A stretch of DNA of 64,000 nt, from contig CAVVZZ010000006.1 in assembly GCA_963752915.1 (NCBI GenBank), forward strand, positions 1-64,000, given 5' to 3'. This DNA is from DATJPR01 sp963752915. GTDB lineage: Bacteria; Bacteroidota; Ignavibacteria; UBA10030; UBA6906. The notes beneath the pieces were generated by a model. That model saw only the letters and a program-made list of their open reading frames with translations. It was not told the DNA's origin and searched no databases. The position numbers were made by a program, and so were the translations under genes. Each line of letters opens with the position of its first letter. Within the stretch, counting starts at the first letter, position 1. Positions 27,579 through 36,882 of this stretch are shown piece by piece.

Positions 27579-30500
27579 ATGCGCCCCTACCGTCCCCTGA
27601 TATTCGTTTTTCTCCTGCAGCTTGTTTGCTTCCCCCTCTACGGACAACAGGAGGCCCGCCTCCTGAGGTTCCCTGCAATTCACGGTCAACAGATTGCCTT
27701 CACCTATGCGGGCAATCTCTATACGGTCTCCTCCCACGGCGGGATCGCCCGGAAGCTGACCAACGATGTCGGGTTTGAAGTCTTCCCGAGATTCTCCCCT
27801 GATGGGAAAACCATTGCATTCACTGCGCAGTACGATGGGAACACCGAAGTGTATGCGATGCCTGCTTCCGGCGGCGTGCCGAAGCGCCTGACCTATACCG
27901 CGACCATCTCGAGGGACGATGTCTCCGACCGCATGGGTCCGAACAACATCGTGATGACGTGGCAGGACGATTCCCATATCGTCTACCGGTCCCGGGGTAT
28001 AGAATGGAATGACTTCAAAGGGCAGCTGTTCATCGTTCCGTCCGAGGGCGGGCCGTCAGTCCAAATTCCCCTGCCGAGAGGGGCCTGGTGTTCGTTCTCT
28101 CCCGATGGCAAGAAGATGGCATACAACCGGGTCTTCCGGGAGTTCAGGACGTGGAAGCGGTACCGCGGAGGGCAGGCCGACGATATCTGGATTTACGATT
28201 TCCAGTCGAAGGCGACGACCGATATCACGAACAATCCGGCGCAGGATGTGTTCCCCATGTGGAACGGGAACAAGATCTATTTCGTCTCCGATCGCGATAC
28301 CAACAAGAGGATGAATCTCTACGTCTACGATCTCACCTCGTCGACAACGACGAAGCTCACGGACTTCGTCGACTTCGACCTGAAGTTTCCCTCGATGGGA
28401 GACAGCGCGATCGTCTTTGAGAACGGGGGATATATCTACCGGTTCGATTTTGCCACGCAACAGGCGCAGAAAGTCCCGATCGTTATCGACGAGGACTTCG
28501 ACTCCGGTCGCGGCGGATGGCGTGATGTCAGTAACGAAATCACCAATTATGAGATCGCACCCGATGGCAACCGTGCACTGTTGGGAGCGCGGGGGGACGT
28601 GTTTACTGTCCCAGTGAAATATGGCAATACCCGCAATCTCACCGCCACGCCTGGAGTCCACGAGCGCGACTCGAAATGGTCTCCGGACGGACGATGGATC
28701 GCCTACATTTCCGATGTCTCAGGCGAGGACGAAATCTGGATCATGGCCCAGGACGGCACCGGCACGCCCCGTCAGATCACCGAAGGTGCGGACACCTACA
28801 AATATCAGATCTACTGGTCGCCGGACAGCAAGAAGCTTCTTTGGGCCGACAAGAAGCTCCGCCTGCAATACGTCGACGTCGAATCGAAGAAAGTCACGCA
28901 TGTCGCACAGGCCACCGCCTGGGAATTCTCCGACTACTGTTGGTCACCCGACAGCAAGTGGATCGCGTATGCGCGGCCCGAAGAAAAGGCGATGACGACA
29001 ATCGAATTGTATTCGGTGGAGAGTGAAGCAACCGTTGCTGTCACCGACGGTTGGTTCGACTCTTCCGGTCCCTCATTCAGCTCCGACGGGAAGTTCCTCT
29101 TCTTCGTGTCGGACCGCAGTTTCAGTCCGACGTATGGGAACCTGGAGTGGAACCACATCTATCGCGATCTCTCAAAGATCTATTTTATCGCGCTTTCGAA
29201 GAGTGTACAATCCCCCTTTGCGCCGAAAAGCGACGAGGTGAAGATCGACCTCGGGAACAAGAAGCCCGATAAGAGTGACGAGAAGAAAGCCAAGGAGAAA
29301 TCGACCACGGTGACCGTCACGGTCGACACCAGCGGTATCCAGTCCCGCATCGGGGTCCTTCCGATCACGGCCGCGGCGTACCGCAATATTCAGGTTGTCG
29401 GCGACAAGGTGTATTACATACGGAACGGAAGCAAAGACGAGAAACCCAAACTGTTCCTGTATGAACTGGACAAGCAGAAGGAGACCGACCTCGGGGAGAT
29501 CAACGGGTTCGAGATTTCCGCGGACGGGAAGAAGATGCTTGTCAGTCAAGCGAAGAGCTATGCCATCATCGACCTGCCGACATCGCACGTCGACGTCAAA
29601 GAACCGCTGAACCTCAGCGACATGAAGGTCAATCTGGACCTTCACGCGGAATGGAACCAGATCTTCCATGAGTGCTGGCGTCAGATGCGGGATTTCCTGT
29701 ATGATCCGCATCTGCACGGCGTGGACTGGATCGGAATCGGAAAGAAATACGGAGCGCTCTTGCCCTTCGTGAATCATCGCACCGACCTTACGTATATCAT
29801 CGGAGAGATGATCTCGGAACTGAACATCGGTCATGCCTACGTTGGTGGAGGCGACTATCCAAAGCCCGAACGGATTCTGACCGGGCTTCTCGGAGCGACG
29901 CTCGAACGCGATCCTGGTTCGGGGTACTACCGGATAGCCGAAATCCTCAAGGGCGAAAACTGGGACCACTCTCTCCGGTCGCCCCTCACCGATATGGGCG
30001 TCACGGTGAAGACCGGCGATTATATCCTGGCGGTCAACGGCAAGCCCACGAATCAGATGCAGGACATTTACGCGTCGCTCGTGAACACCGTCGGAAAACA
30101 GGTCACGCTTCGTGTGAATGCTCAGCCAAAAGAAGAAGGAAGCCACGAGACGGTCGTCGTTCCCACAGGCGACGAGCACGATTTGTACTACTTCAAATGG
30201 GTGGAGGGGAATATTGAGAAAGTCGCGAAAGCGACCGGAGGACGGGTAGGATACGTCCATATCCCGGATATGGGGACGCCGGGATTGAACGAGTTCGTCA
30301 AATACTATTATCCGCAACTTCGCAAGGATGGGTTGATCGTGGACGTTCGGGGGAACGGCGGCGGAAACGTCTCGCCGCAAATCATCGAACGGCTGGGAAG
30401 GCATATTGCGATGATCGATATCGCGCGCAACACCGCGCCGTCGCTTGACCCGAGCGGGACGCTTCTCGGTCCCAAGGTGATGTTGATCGATGAATTTTCC

Positions 30501-30848
30501 GCCTCCGATGGTGACATTGTCGCCTATCGATTCAAGAAATACCACCTTGGACCCGTTGTGGGGAAACGGACCTGGGGAGGCGTCGTCGGTATCCGGGGAA
30601 CGCTGCCACTGCTGGATGGCGGGTACATGTTTAAGCCGGAGTTTTCACGCTACGACACGGAGGGGAAGGAATGGATCATGGAAGGACACGGCGTCGATCC
30701 GGATTACGTCGTCGACAATGATCCCGCGAAAGAATTTGCCGGAGACGATCAGCAGCTTGACAAGGCCATCGACCTGATCAAGGCACAGATCGCGAATGCG
30801 CCGACAGAATTGCCGGCGCATCCGCCGTATCCGGACAAGTCACACTGA
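27579..30848 (+). CDS. Tricorn-like S41 peptidase with beta-propeller and PDZ domains
   Basis: A 1,089-residue exported protease resembling tricorn. After a signal peptide (ending 'PLYGQ'), the first about 550 residues are WD40/TolB-like propeller blades with repeated 'FSPDGK' and 'WSPDSK' motifs. A tricorn core follows with 'EWNQIFHECWRQMRDFLYDPHLHG' near 685, a PDZ domain near 790-850 ('VKTGDYILAVNGKPTNQMQ') and a C-terminal S41 protease domain with nucleophile Ser976 in SASDGD and 'GKRTWGGVVGI'. It would degrade peptides in the periplasm. It stands as a single transcription unit; a heptad array begins 13 bases after its stop. Confidence 0.92.
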   Translation: MRPYRPLIFVFLLQLVCFPLYGQQEARLLRFPAIHGQQIAFTYAGNLYTVSSHGGIARKLTNDVGFEVFPRFSPDGKTIAFTAQYDGNTEVYAMPASGGVPKRLTYTATISRDDVSDRMGPNNIVMTWQDDSHIVYRSRGIEWNDFKGQLFIVPSEGGPSVQIPLPRGAWCSFSPDGKKMAYNRVFREFRTWKRYRGGQADDIWIYDFQSKATTDITNNPAQDVFPMWNGNKIYFVSDRDTNKRMNLYVYDLTSSTTTKLTDFVDFDLKFPSMGDSAIVFENGGYIYRFDFATQQAQKVPIVIDEDFDSGRGGWRDVSNEITNYEIAPDGNRALLGARGDVFTVPVKYGNTRNLTATPGVHERDSKWSPDGRWIAYISDVSGEDEIWIMAQDGTGTPRQITEGADTYKYQIYWSPDSKKLLWADKKLRLQYVDVESKKVTHVAQATAWEFSDYCWSPDSKWIAYARPEEKAMTTIELYSVESEATVAVTDGWFDSSGPSFSSDGKFLFFVSDRSFSPTYGNLEWNHIYRDLSKIYFIALSKSVQSPFAPKSDEVKIDLGNKKPDKSDEKKAKEKSTTVTVTVDTSGIQSRIGVLPITAAAYRNIQVVGDKVYYIRNGSKDEKPKLFLYELDKQKETDLGEINGFEISADGKKMLVSQAKSYAIIDLPTSHVDVKEPLNLSDMKVNLDLHAEWNQIFHECWRQMRDFLYDPHLHGVDWIGIGKKYGALLPFVNHRTDLTYIIGEMISELNIGHAYVGGGDYPKPERILTGLLGATLERDPGSGYYRIAEILKGENWDHSLRSPLTDMGVTVKTGDYILAVNGKPTNQMQDIYASLVNTVGKQVTLRVNAQPKEEGSHETVVVPTGDEHDLYYFKWVEGNIEKVAKATGGRVGYVHIPDMGTPGLNEFVKYYYPQLRKDGLIVDVRGNGGGNVSPQIIERLGRHIAMIDIARNTAPSLDPSGTLLGPKVMLIDEFSASDGDIVAYRFKKYHLGPVVGKRTWGGVVGIRGTLPLLDGGYMFKPEFSRYDTEGKEWIMEGHGVDPDYVVDNDPAKEFAGDDQQLDKAIDLIKAQIANAPTELPAHPPYPDKSH

Positions 30849-30861
30849 TATATCACTGAGA

Positions 30862-30924
30862 GTAGGAAGTAAGAAGTAGGACGTAGGAAGAAAGAAGTAG
30901 GAAGAATGCAGTATGCAGCAGGCC
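30862..30924. repeat. GTAGGAA/GTATGCA heptad array
   Basis: Nine consecutive 7-bp words: GTAGGAA, GTAAGAA, GTAGGAC, GTAGGAA, GAAAGAA, GTAGGAA, GAATGCA, GTATGCA, GCAGGCC. The register never slips. The word family changes midway. Confidence 0.85.
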
Positions 30925-31002
30925 GATGCTAGCGAGAGCCTCGGGCAATTGAAGTCTCCAGAGCTCTTTCTTCGCATCGTTGACACCAGCTGCTGAATTC
31001 AA

Positions 31003-31040
31003 GAGCAGGCAACAGTTCTCACCGTTGCCTGCTCTCGTTT
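31003..31040. terminator. Hairpin between converging genes
   Basis: GAGCAGGCAAC (31003-31013) and GTTGCCTGCTC (31024-31034) form a perfect 11-bp stem with a 10-base loop, followed by TCGTTT. It lies between the tricorn-like gene and the converging GH5 gene. Confidence 0.55.
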
Positions 31041-31046
31041 GATTCA

Positions 31047-31067
31047 CTGTCCCCTGTCCCCTGTCTT
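31047..31067. repeat. CTGTCCC heptad array
   Basis: Three words, CTGTCCC, CTGTCCC, CTGTCTT, ending 2 bases from the stop codon of the GH5 gene. Confidence 0.75.
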
Positions 31068-31069
31068 CT

Positions 31070-33259
31070 CTACTTCATCAGCATCATTTTCATCGTCGAG
31101 GTGTGGCCCCCTGCTGTCAGCCGATAGAAGTACACCCCGCTTGCAAGCCCTGACCCATTGAACGTGAAGGAGTACTTCCCGGCGGGGTAGCGCCCGTTTG
31201 CCAACTCCGCCACTTTGCGTCCGAGAACGTCGTAGACGTTAAGGGTTACCCAACTGTCCCCTGTCCACTGTCCCCTGATTACTGTTGTTGGATTAAACGG
31301 ATTCGGATAGTTCTGCTGCAACCCGAACGCCAGCGGGAGTACAGCCGGCTGGCTCGGAACGGAGGTCAGGACATTTGTCGGAACACCAAGGTAGTCAAAC
31401 GACATCCATCCCCAGAACAAGCCGATCGTCACGGTGTCGACCCCATGCTGCAGAAAGACCGGGAGAGTGGTGGTGTACCACGTGGTCGTCGTCGTTCCGT
31501 CAAAGAGCACCGTGTCAACCGTCACCCCGTTCACTACGAGATACTGATATTTCGGATGATCATAGTTGAGCTTGAATCCGAACGTGATCGGATAGATCCC
31601 GGACGTATCAACGTTGGTGAAATGCCAGGTGACCGATCCGGTGGACGTGGCAACATCAAGGTACGACCCGCCGCTGGCGTTGGCATCCGTTTTCACGGTA
31701 ATGCCCGTTCCCGTATGCGTCGCCGACTCTGCCTCGAGATTGATCATCGGTGGAATTCCAACGATGATATGCACCGGGCTGGAGGTCTGATAATGACCCA
31801 GACTATCCGTCGCGGTCGCCGTCAGGGCATAACTGCCGGCCGGGGGGTGTGCCCAGGTGACTGCAAAAGGAGCCGTGGTGGCCTGGCCGATCGGCGCATC
31901 GTTGGCAAAGAACTTTACCGAAACGATGCCGGACCCGCTGTCCGATACGGCCGCCACAATATGCACGGACGCACTGTCGGCGTACACCGTGTCGTTCGGC
32001 GGGCTCGTGATGCTCACTGACGGCCAGTACTGGCCCACCCCGAGAACCTTCACATCTGCCTGGTGGTTATTCCACATATATTGCATGCCGTCAAGCATAG
32101 CCGCCTGCGTGCTGAATGCCTCGTCGGTCCACGACCAGGGGAGCGCTCCGGCATACCCTGCCTTGTAGAGGGTGTCGAACATCCCCCCGTGCGTAAGACC
32201 GTAGTGGCTGCTGTCCGTCATGGGGAACTCTCCGACGATGATGGGCTTGGTCAAGCCCCAGATCGAAGCTGGATGGCTGAACGGCGAATTGCTCGGGCCA
32301 TTGTTCGCATAGTAAAAGTGGGCCTCGTAGAAATCAAGCGTCCCGAGCGAATCCCCACCGGCAGCAATCAGTCGAGAATCCAGATAGTAGTTGAAGTTTT
32401 GCAGGGAATTCACGTATGCAATGTGCCTGATGATCTCGTCCGTCGAAATGGACATCCGGTACTTTGCCTTCAGATTCTGCGCGAACGTCAGCATCTCGGT
32501 CGATGTCAGAGGGATCGTCGGCCGCGTCTTTGCCTTTACTGTCGCAACAGGCACATCGGTCAGCATTTGGAACGACACGGTCCCGTTCGTTATCAGTGCG
32601 GTGGAATCTGCCCGGTGAATTGCACCCGCACAGAGATTGATAAATCGCTGGATCGTCGCCATGGGAACATGTCCAATCCCGCCCCATCCATACTCGGTGC
32701 TCATGCCCTCGGGTTCATTGAAGATTTCCCAGGCGACAATTGCAGGATGCCCCCTCAGCGAATCAATCATGGGGATGAGTGAGTTATTAATGTACGCTCG
32801 CGTGTAATTGGTATCGGTCAACAAGAGCAGGTTGTGATTGTAGACCGACGGACTTAGGGTGTTGTCCAACATCCCAAATGACCACAGAGATAATACGACG
32901 CCGACTTCACGTTGCCATGCGATGTCGAGCGCATGGCGAAGATTCGATATCGCGTTGGTTCCCGGCCCGATGACAAGGCCTGTGTCGTTAAACGCCGGGG
33001 TCCCTGTCCCAGTGGTGTGCAACCACCAACGCACGACGTTCCCGCCATGATTGTGCATCTTGAGAAGAATATCACCGAACGTTGTGGTGTCCGTCATTCC
33101 TGGTCCAATGTCGTTAGCATACGACATCCATGCCAGGTTCGCACCGCTGAGAAAGAGCTGCTGTTTATTGTAGGGAACCCTCGCCGGCGGCTGAGCGAAC
33201 ACGCTCGAACATGTCAGAACGACGATGGCACACGTCAACAATTTTGAAAAACGGCGCAT
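31070..33259 (-). CDS. Secreted GH5-like glycoside hydrolase with CBM and T9SS domain
   Basis: A 729-residue exported enzyme with a signal peptide ending VFAQ. The TIM-barrel domain (about 30-410) carries the clan A residues: acid/base Glu182 in WEIFNEPEG and nucleophile Glu344 in IIVGEFPMT, as in mannanase-type GH5 enzymes. An Ig-like domain (about 415-500, 'VSITSPPNDTVYADSASV') and a CBM35/CBM6-like module (about 510-630) follow. The C-terminus is a T9SS sorting domain ('QQNYPNPFNPTT', 'YDVLGRKVAEL', 'SGVYFYRLTAG'). Inside that domain the stretch 'VIRGQWTGDSWV' is encoded by a heptad array. It is the last gene of a three-gene operon with GH3 and CE2 enzymes, behind AGAGGAGG. Substrate inferred: a beta-mannan or beta-glucan. 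Confidence 0.88.
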   Translation of the reverse strand: MRRFSKLLTCAIVVLTCSSVFAQPPARVPYNKQQLFLSGANLAWMSYANDIGPGMTDTTTFGDILLKMHNHGGNVVRWWLHTTGTGTPAFNDTGLVIGPGTNAISNLRHALDIAWQREVGVVLSLWSFGMLDNTLSPSVYNHNLLLLTDTNYTRAYINNSLIPMIDSLRGHPAIVAWEIFNEPEGMSTEYGWGGIGHVPMATIQRFINLCAGAIHRADSTALITNGTVSFQMLTDVPVATVKAKTRPTIPLTSTEMLTFAQNLKAKYRMSISTDEIIRHIAYVNSLQNFNYYLDSRLIAAGGDSLGTLDFYEAHFYYANNGPSNSPFSHPASIWGLTKPIIVGEFPMTDSSHYGLTHGGMFDTLYKAGYAGALPWSWTDEAFSTQAAMLDGMQYMWNNHQADVKVLGVGQYWPSVSITSPPNDTVYADSASVHIVAAVSDSGSGIVSVKFFANDAPIGQATTAPFAVTWAHPPAGSYALTATATDSLGHYQTSSPVHIIVGIPPMINLEAESATHTGTGITVKTDANASGGSYLDVATSTGSVTWHFTNVDTSGIYPITFGFKLNYDHPKYQYLVVNGVTVDTVLFDGTTTTTWYTTTLPVFLQHGVDTVTIGLFWGWMSFDYLGVPTNVLTSVPSQPAVLPLAFGLQQNYPNPFNPTTVIRGQWTGDSWVTLNVYDVLGRKVAELANGRYPAGKYSFTFNGSGLASGVYFYRLTAGGHTSTMKMMLMK
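31254..31288. repeat. CTGTCCC heptad array inside the GH5 coding sequence
   Basis: Five words, CTGTCCC, CTGTCCA, CTGTCCC, CTGATTA, CTGTTGT. They code in frame for the segment joining the first and second strands of the T9SS sorting domain. Confidence 0.8.
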
Positions 33260-33305
33260 ACTACCTCCTCTGGATATAGAACAACGATAACGAATCTCTC
33301 TGAGA

Positions 33306-35426
33306 TTATCTCAATTCGACCAATCGCGTCAGTGTAATGTCACTCGATGAAGAACCCGCAAGGAGGACGTATTTCCCCTTATCGGCAACCCAGGATTTCG
33401 CCTCCGGACTCCAGCGGGCAAACGCTCGCATTCCCAACCTGAACTCGACAGTCGTTTTCTCTCCTGGGTTCAACACGACTTTGCGGAACCCCTTCAGTTC
33501 TTTCACCGGACGCGGAACGGGACTCCCCTCTGACTGGACATATAACTGCGCTGTTTCTGCCCCGGGTCTGCCCCCGGTGTTTTTCACTTCGAACGCCACC
33601 GTTACCGAATCCGAGACGGCGAAGGTTTCACTCGACACCCGGAGGTTGCTGTATTCAAACGACGTGTACGACAATCCAAAACCGAACGGATACAACGGCG
33701 TGATCTTCTGTTTCTCAAACCAGCGATAGCCGACGAAGATTCCTTCCGTGAATCGGACGTCAAACACCGGATGCTCGCGTTCCCGCGCCCCCGGCCATCC
33801 GGAGAACAGCGCCTCTCCCGCAGGCAGGTAGTCGTGCGCCGGTGAATCCGTGAATTCCTTCTCGATCGTCATCGGAAGCTTCCCCGACGGGTTTGCTATT
33901 CCCGAAACGATCTCTGCCAGGGCAATGTTCCCGTTCTGTCCCCCATACCAGGCGTAGAGGATTGCGGCGGCTTTGGCGTCCCATCCCGTCATCCGGATCC
34001 CGCTGCCGGATGTCACCACGACAATCGTGTGCGGATTATTCTGGACGCAAGCCTGGACGCGCGCCTCCTGATCATCGGGAAGGGCAAACGGCCTGTCCCA
34101 GCCCTCGCTGTCGTGTGTCCCGACATTGCAGATCACCGCATCGGCTCCCCTGATCTGTTCGACCGTCGGATTTCGCACAAACGTCAGCGCCTTGCCATAG
34201 ACCTTTTTGAATTCGTCGAGCATGAGATGAATGTCGTACCCTTTGACAGCGGCAGAGCCGCCTCCCGCCGCCAGGGTGTCAACGAATGAACCGGTGAGGA
34301 GGATACTCTTCACGTCGGTGGAAAGAGGAAGGATCCCCCCTCCATTCTTCAGCAGGACGATCCCTTCCCTTGCCGTCTGCAGTGCGACCTGTTCATGCTC
34401 GCCAAGCCGATCATTCAGCGAAGGGTCCTTTTTCCGTTCGTCAAACCGCATGACATAATACGTTCTCAGAATCGACCTGACCATCCGCTCAATCTCGGCA
34501 CCTTGGACCTTCCCTTCGTCGAGAAGCGTACGGACATTGTTCAGAGCAGATGCACGCGGCATCTCAAGGTCCTGGCCGGAGGTGATCACCTTTTCCCCGT
34601 CGTACACTGACTCCCAGTCGGTCATGACCAACCATTGGAACCCAAGCTCGCCGCGCAGGATATCGTTGATCACGGTTGCGCTCTGGCCGCACCATTCGCC
34701 GTTCAGGAGATTATACGACGTCATCACCGCCTTTGCGCCGGCATTTACCCCTGCTTCGAATGCCGGGAGATAGATTTCGTGGAGCGCGCGGTCATCGACG
34801 ATGGAATTGCTCCGGCGTCTGTAGAATTCCGTATTGTTGGCCACAAAATGCTTCAACGTTGCGACCGTCCCGGTGCTCTGGACACCCCGGACGTATTCCT
34901 CAACGATCCGGGCGCGAAGGAAAGGATCTTCACCGAAATATTCGAAATTCCGGCCGCACTGAGAGACACGGTACGCGTTCATTCCCGGTCCGAGGAGAAT
35001 GCCGATCCCACCTGCCCTGCATTCCTCCCCGATCGCCTCTGCGTAACGATACGCGAGGGCGGGATTCCATGTGGCGGCGAGGCAGAGAGGGCATGGAAAC
35101 GCGGTCGATCGCTCAAGCCGATAAGGGGCGAGATTCGCGTCGCGGAAGTTGTCACGAATGTGGACGCCCCCGGTCGCATCGGTCATGTACACTTCCTGAA
35201 GCCCCAGCCGGGCAATCGGTCGTAAAAAGAAACCCCGGTCACCCCCGATCAGGGCGATCTTTTCATCAAGGGTCATTTGCTTCAGGACGGAATCTGCGAT
35301 CGCGTCCGCCTGCGCAGCAGGCCGAGGTCGGAACGTCTCACTGTTCGGCATGATGGATTGTCCCATGGTTGTTCCAACGGTAGTTGTTAGCATGAGCGAA
35401 AAGACCGCCAACCATCGTTTTTCCAT
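33306..35426 (-). CDS. Exported GH3 beta-glucosidase-type glycoside hydrolase
   Basis: A 706-residue GH3 enzyme with signal peptide. The N-terminal barrel contains 'GRNFEYFGEDPFL', 'LKHFVANNTE' and the nucleophile Asp270 in VMTDWES. The alpha/beta sandwich domain follows ('EGIVLLKNGGGILPL', 'GSGIRMTGWDAKAAAILYAWYGGQ', 'PSGKLPMTI'), then a fibronectin III-like C-terminal domain ('GRPGAETAQLYV'). It would release terminal glucose or related sugars. No T9SS domain, so probably periplasmic. The ATG at 35426 is chosen because AGAGG lies 6 bases upstream; a TTG at 35432 is weaker. It is 46 bases from the GH5 gene in the same operon. Confidence 0.92.
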   Translation of the reverse strand: MEKRWLAVFSLMLTTTVGTTMGQSIMPNSETFRPRPAAQADAIADSVLKQMTLDEKIALIGGDRGFFLRPIARLGLQEVYMTDATGGVHIRDNFRDANLAPYRLERSTAFPCPLCLAATWNPALAYRYAEAIGEECRAGGIGILLGPGMNAYRVSQCGRNFEYFGEDPFLRARIVEEYVRGVQSTGTVATLKHFVANNTEFYRRRSNSIVDDRALHEIYLPAFEAGVNAGAKAVMTSYNLLNGEWCGQSATVINDILRGELGFQWLVMTDWESVYDGEKVITSGQDLEMPRASALNNVRTLLDEGKVQGAEIERMVRSILRTYYVMRFDERKKDPSLNDRLGEHEQVALQTAREGIVLLKNGGGILPLSTDVKSILLTGSFVDTLAAGGGSAAVKGYDIHLMLDEFKKVYGKALTFVRNPTVEQIRGADAVICNVGTHDSEGWDRPFALPDDQEARVQACVQNNPHTIVVVTSGSGIRMTGWDAKAAAILYAWYGGQNGNIALAEIVSGIANPSGKLPMTIEKEFTDSPAHDYLPAGEALFSGWPGAREREHPVFDVRFTEGIFVGYRWFEKQKITPLYPFGFGLSYTSFEYSNLRVSSETFAVSDSVTVAFEVKNTGGRPGAETAQLYVQSEGSPVPRPVKELKGFRKVVLNPGEKTTVEFRLGMRAFARWSPEAKSWVADKGKYVLLAGSSSSDITLTRLVELR

Positions 35427-35471
35427 CCACAACCTCTTGAGCCTTGTTGGGACCGCAGTTTGACATCCGTG

Positions 35472-36572
35472 TTATTCACTGCCGGCAAACAATTCAAACG
35501 ATTCCATCTGCGAGATCAGTTGATCGGCCATCTTCCGGTGTGTCTCCACGGTAGGATGACCGTTCGCCACATACCCGCCGGGGAACTCGTCAAACGTCGC
35601 GTAGAAGATATCCTCGTTTCCTGCGTCCCGTTCTTCCTCAACGACCTGTTTGACATTCTCGCGGATCCACTCCGCGTATGCAGCGACCGCGACAATCTTC
35701 ACCTGCGGATAGACAGACCGTACCGTGGCAACGAACTCGTGATAGGTTTTCCTGAAGAGCCCCGAATTCGCCTCGGAGATATTCCCCAGGGAATCCTTCA
35801 ACCCCGAGCGGTCGTTGAGCCCCAGGCAGATGACGACCACGTTCGGCACCCATCGCGGAAAATCCCACCTGGGTTCGCTCGAGTCCATGAGAGTCCGGTC
35901 GAACCGGATGGGAATTGATCCCTCCCTCTTCCCCTGCCAGTCGCAGACCATCCCACTGCCCGATCTGCACGTTGTCGTGTATTGCGCGTTGAAGTGCTGC
36001 GCGATCAACACGGCGAAGCCCTTGTCGATGTTGGTGACGGGGAAGCGCTCCTCCCATGGCAATTGAGGCGCCGTGGCCTCGTTGCTTTCGGCAGCGGTGA
36101 ACGAATCGCCGACGAATTCGATCTTCCGCTCGGGCTTCGTCGAAGGGGGCAAGAGCGCGGCACCATTGTCCAGAATGAACCCCCCGAACGAGTAGATCTC
36201 GTCAAGGGTAATGTTCCGCCTGCTGAACTTCAATGTGTGGCGCGAGTTCTCCAGGCCGCTCGCAAGCGCATAGTCGGCCTCGCCCGCTTTGGATCCGTGG
36301 AAGACATCCCGGAAATGACCGTCGATATAGACATTGTAGTAGTTGGTGTGATCGTTCAGTTTCACACCGATGCTTGTCCCACTGAATTCCGCCTGGATAT
36401 AGACGCCGGGCCACGAAAACCGCGGGTGGAGCGGATCGGTCATATCCCATCGTCCAAAGTACTGAATGTACGGATTATTGGCGGGGATGAGGCTTGCTGT
36501 GTATGTCATCCGATGGAGTCCAAGCATGAGAGTGAGCGACATCAATGATCGTAACAAGAATTGGCCGGTCAA
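35472..36572 (-). CDS. CE2-type acetyl xylan esterase/SGNH hydrolase
   Basis: A 366-residue exported esterase with the two-domain layout of carbohydrate esterase family 2: an N-terminal jelly-roll (about 35-145, 'PGVYIQAEFSGTSIGVKL') and an SGNH hydrolase domain with Ser157 in FVGDSFT, 'CRSGSGM' as the oxyanion element, 'CLGLNDRSG' and His339 in NGHPTVETH. It would remove acetyl groups from xylan, mannan or glucomannan. The TTG start at 36572 is supported by AGAGGAGG 7 bases upstream. It is the first gene of the CE2-GH3-GH5 operon, which together could deacetylate and degrade an acetylated plant hemicellulose. Confidence 0.9.
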   Translation of the reverse strand: MTGQFLLRSLMSLTLMLGLHRMTYTASLIPANNPYIQYFGRWDMTDPLHPRFSWPGVYIQAEFSGTSIGVKLNDHTNYYNVYIDGHFRDVFHGSKAGEADYALASGLENSRHTLKFSRRNITLDEIYSFGGFILDNGAALLPPSTKPERKIEFVGDSFTAAESNEATAPQLPWEERFPVTNIDKGFAVLIAQHFNAQYTTTCRSGSGMVCDWQGKREGSIPIRFDRTLMDSSEPRWDFPRWVPNVVVICLGLNDRSGLKDSLGNISEANSGLFRKTYHEFVATVRSVYPQVKIVAVAAYAEWIRENVKQVVEEERDAGNEDIFYATFDEFPGGYVANGHPTVETHRKMADQLISQMESFELFAGSE

Positions 36573-36882
36573 TGCAGTTCCTCCTCTGGGACAGGGTGCG
36601 GTGAATCATCAACAAGAAGGGAAACAGTAAGTATATGCATAGAAAGTGCCAGTTTCCAAGCCATTGAATCGCGTACTCTGATCGTCAATGAGGCAGCCGG
36701 AAATCGTGGAAAAGTCATCTGATTATCAATGTGATAAAAATGCTCTGAGAAGATAAAGGAGGTCAAAGACAAAATTGAAGATTGAATATTGAAGGGACCG
36801 ATTGAAAATGTAAACGGTAACGTCTACTTTGGAGCCACCCATTGGCTCGTAAGCCTCAGCCCCATCCTTCGGAGGGCCCACC
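36573..36882. other. Divergent intergenic region with a heptad array
   Basis: It separates the CE2 operon from the TIGR03546 gene. Besides the ATTGAAG array no feature is clear; both promoters must lie here. Confidence 0.4.
36774..36814. repeat. ATTGAAG heptad array
   Basis: ATTGAAG, ATTGAAT, ATTGAAG, then a 6-base word GGACCG, then ATTGAAA and ATGTAAA. One register slip. Confidence 0.7.

Noticed and set aside
29172..30545. 457-codon open frame on the minus strand under the tricorn-like gene
   Set aside because: It is exactly antisense to a conserved protease domain, has no ribosome site, and its residues (rich in Arg, Val, Asp, His) are typical of a shadow frame in GC-rich DNA.
30862..30924. 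CRISPR array
   Set aside because: There are no spacers; the repeats are contiguous, 7 bp long and degenerate. No cas genes are in the window.
31070..36572. Canonical Bacteroidetes polysaccharide utilisation locus
   Set aside because: No SusC, SusD or hybrid regulator gene is adjacent; only the enzyme trio is present.
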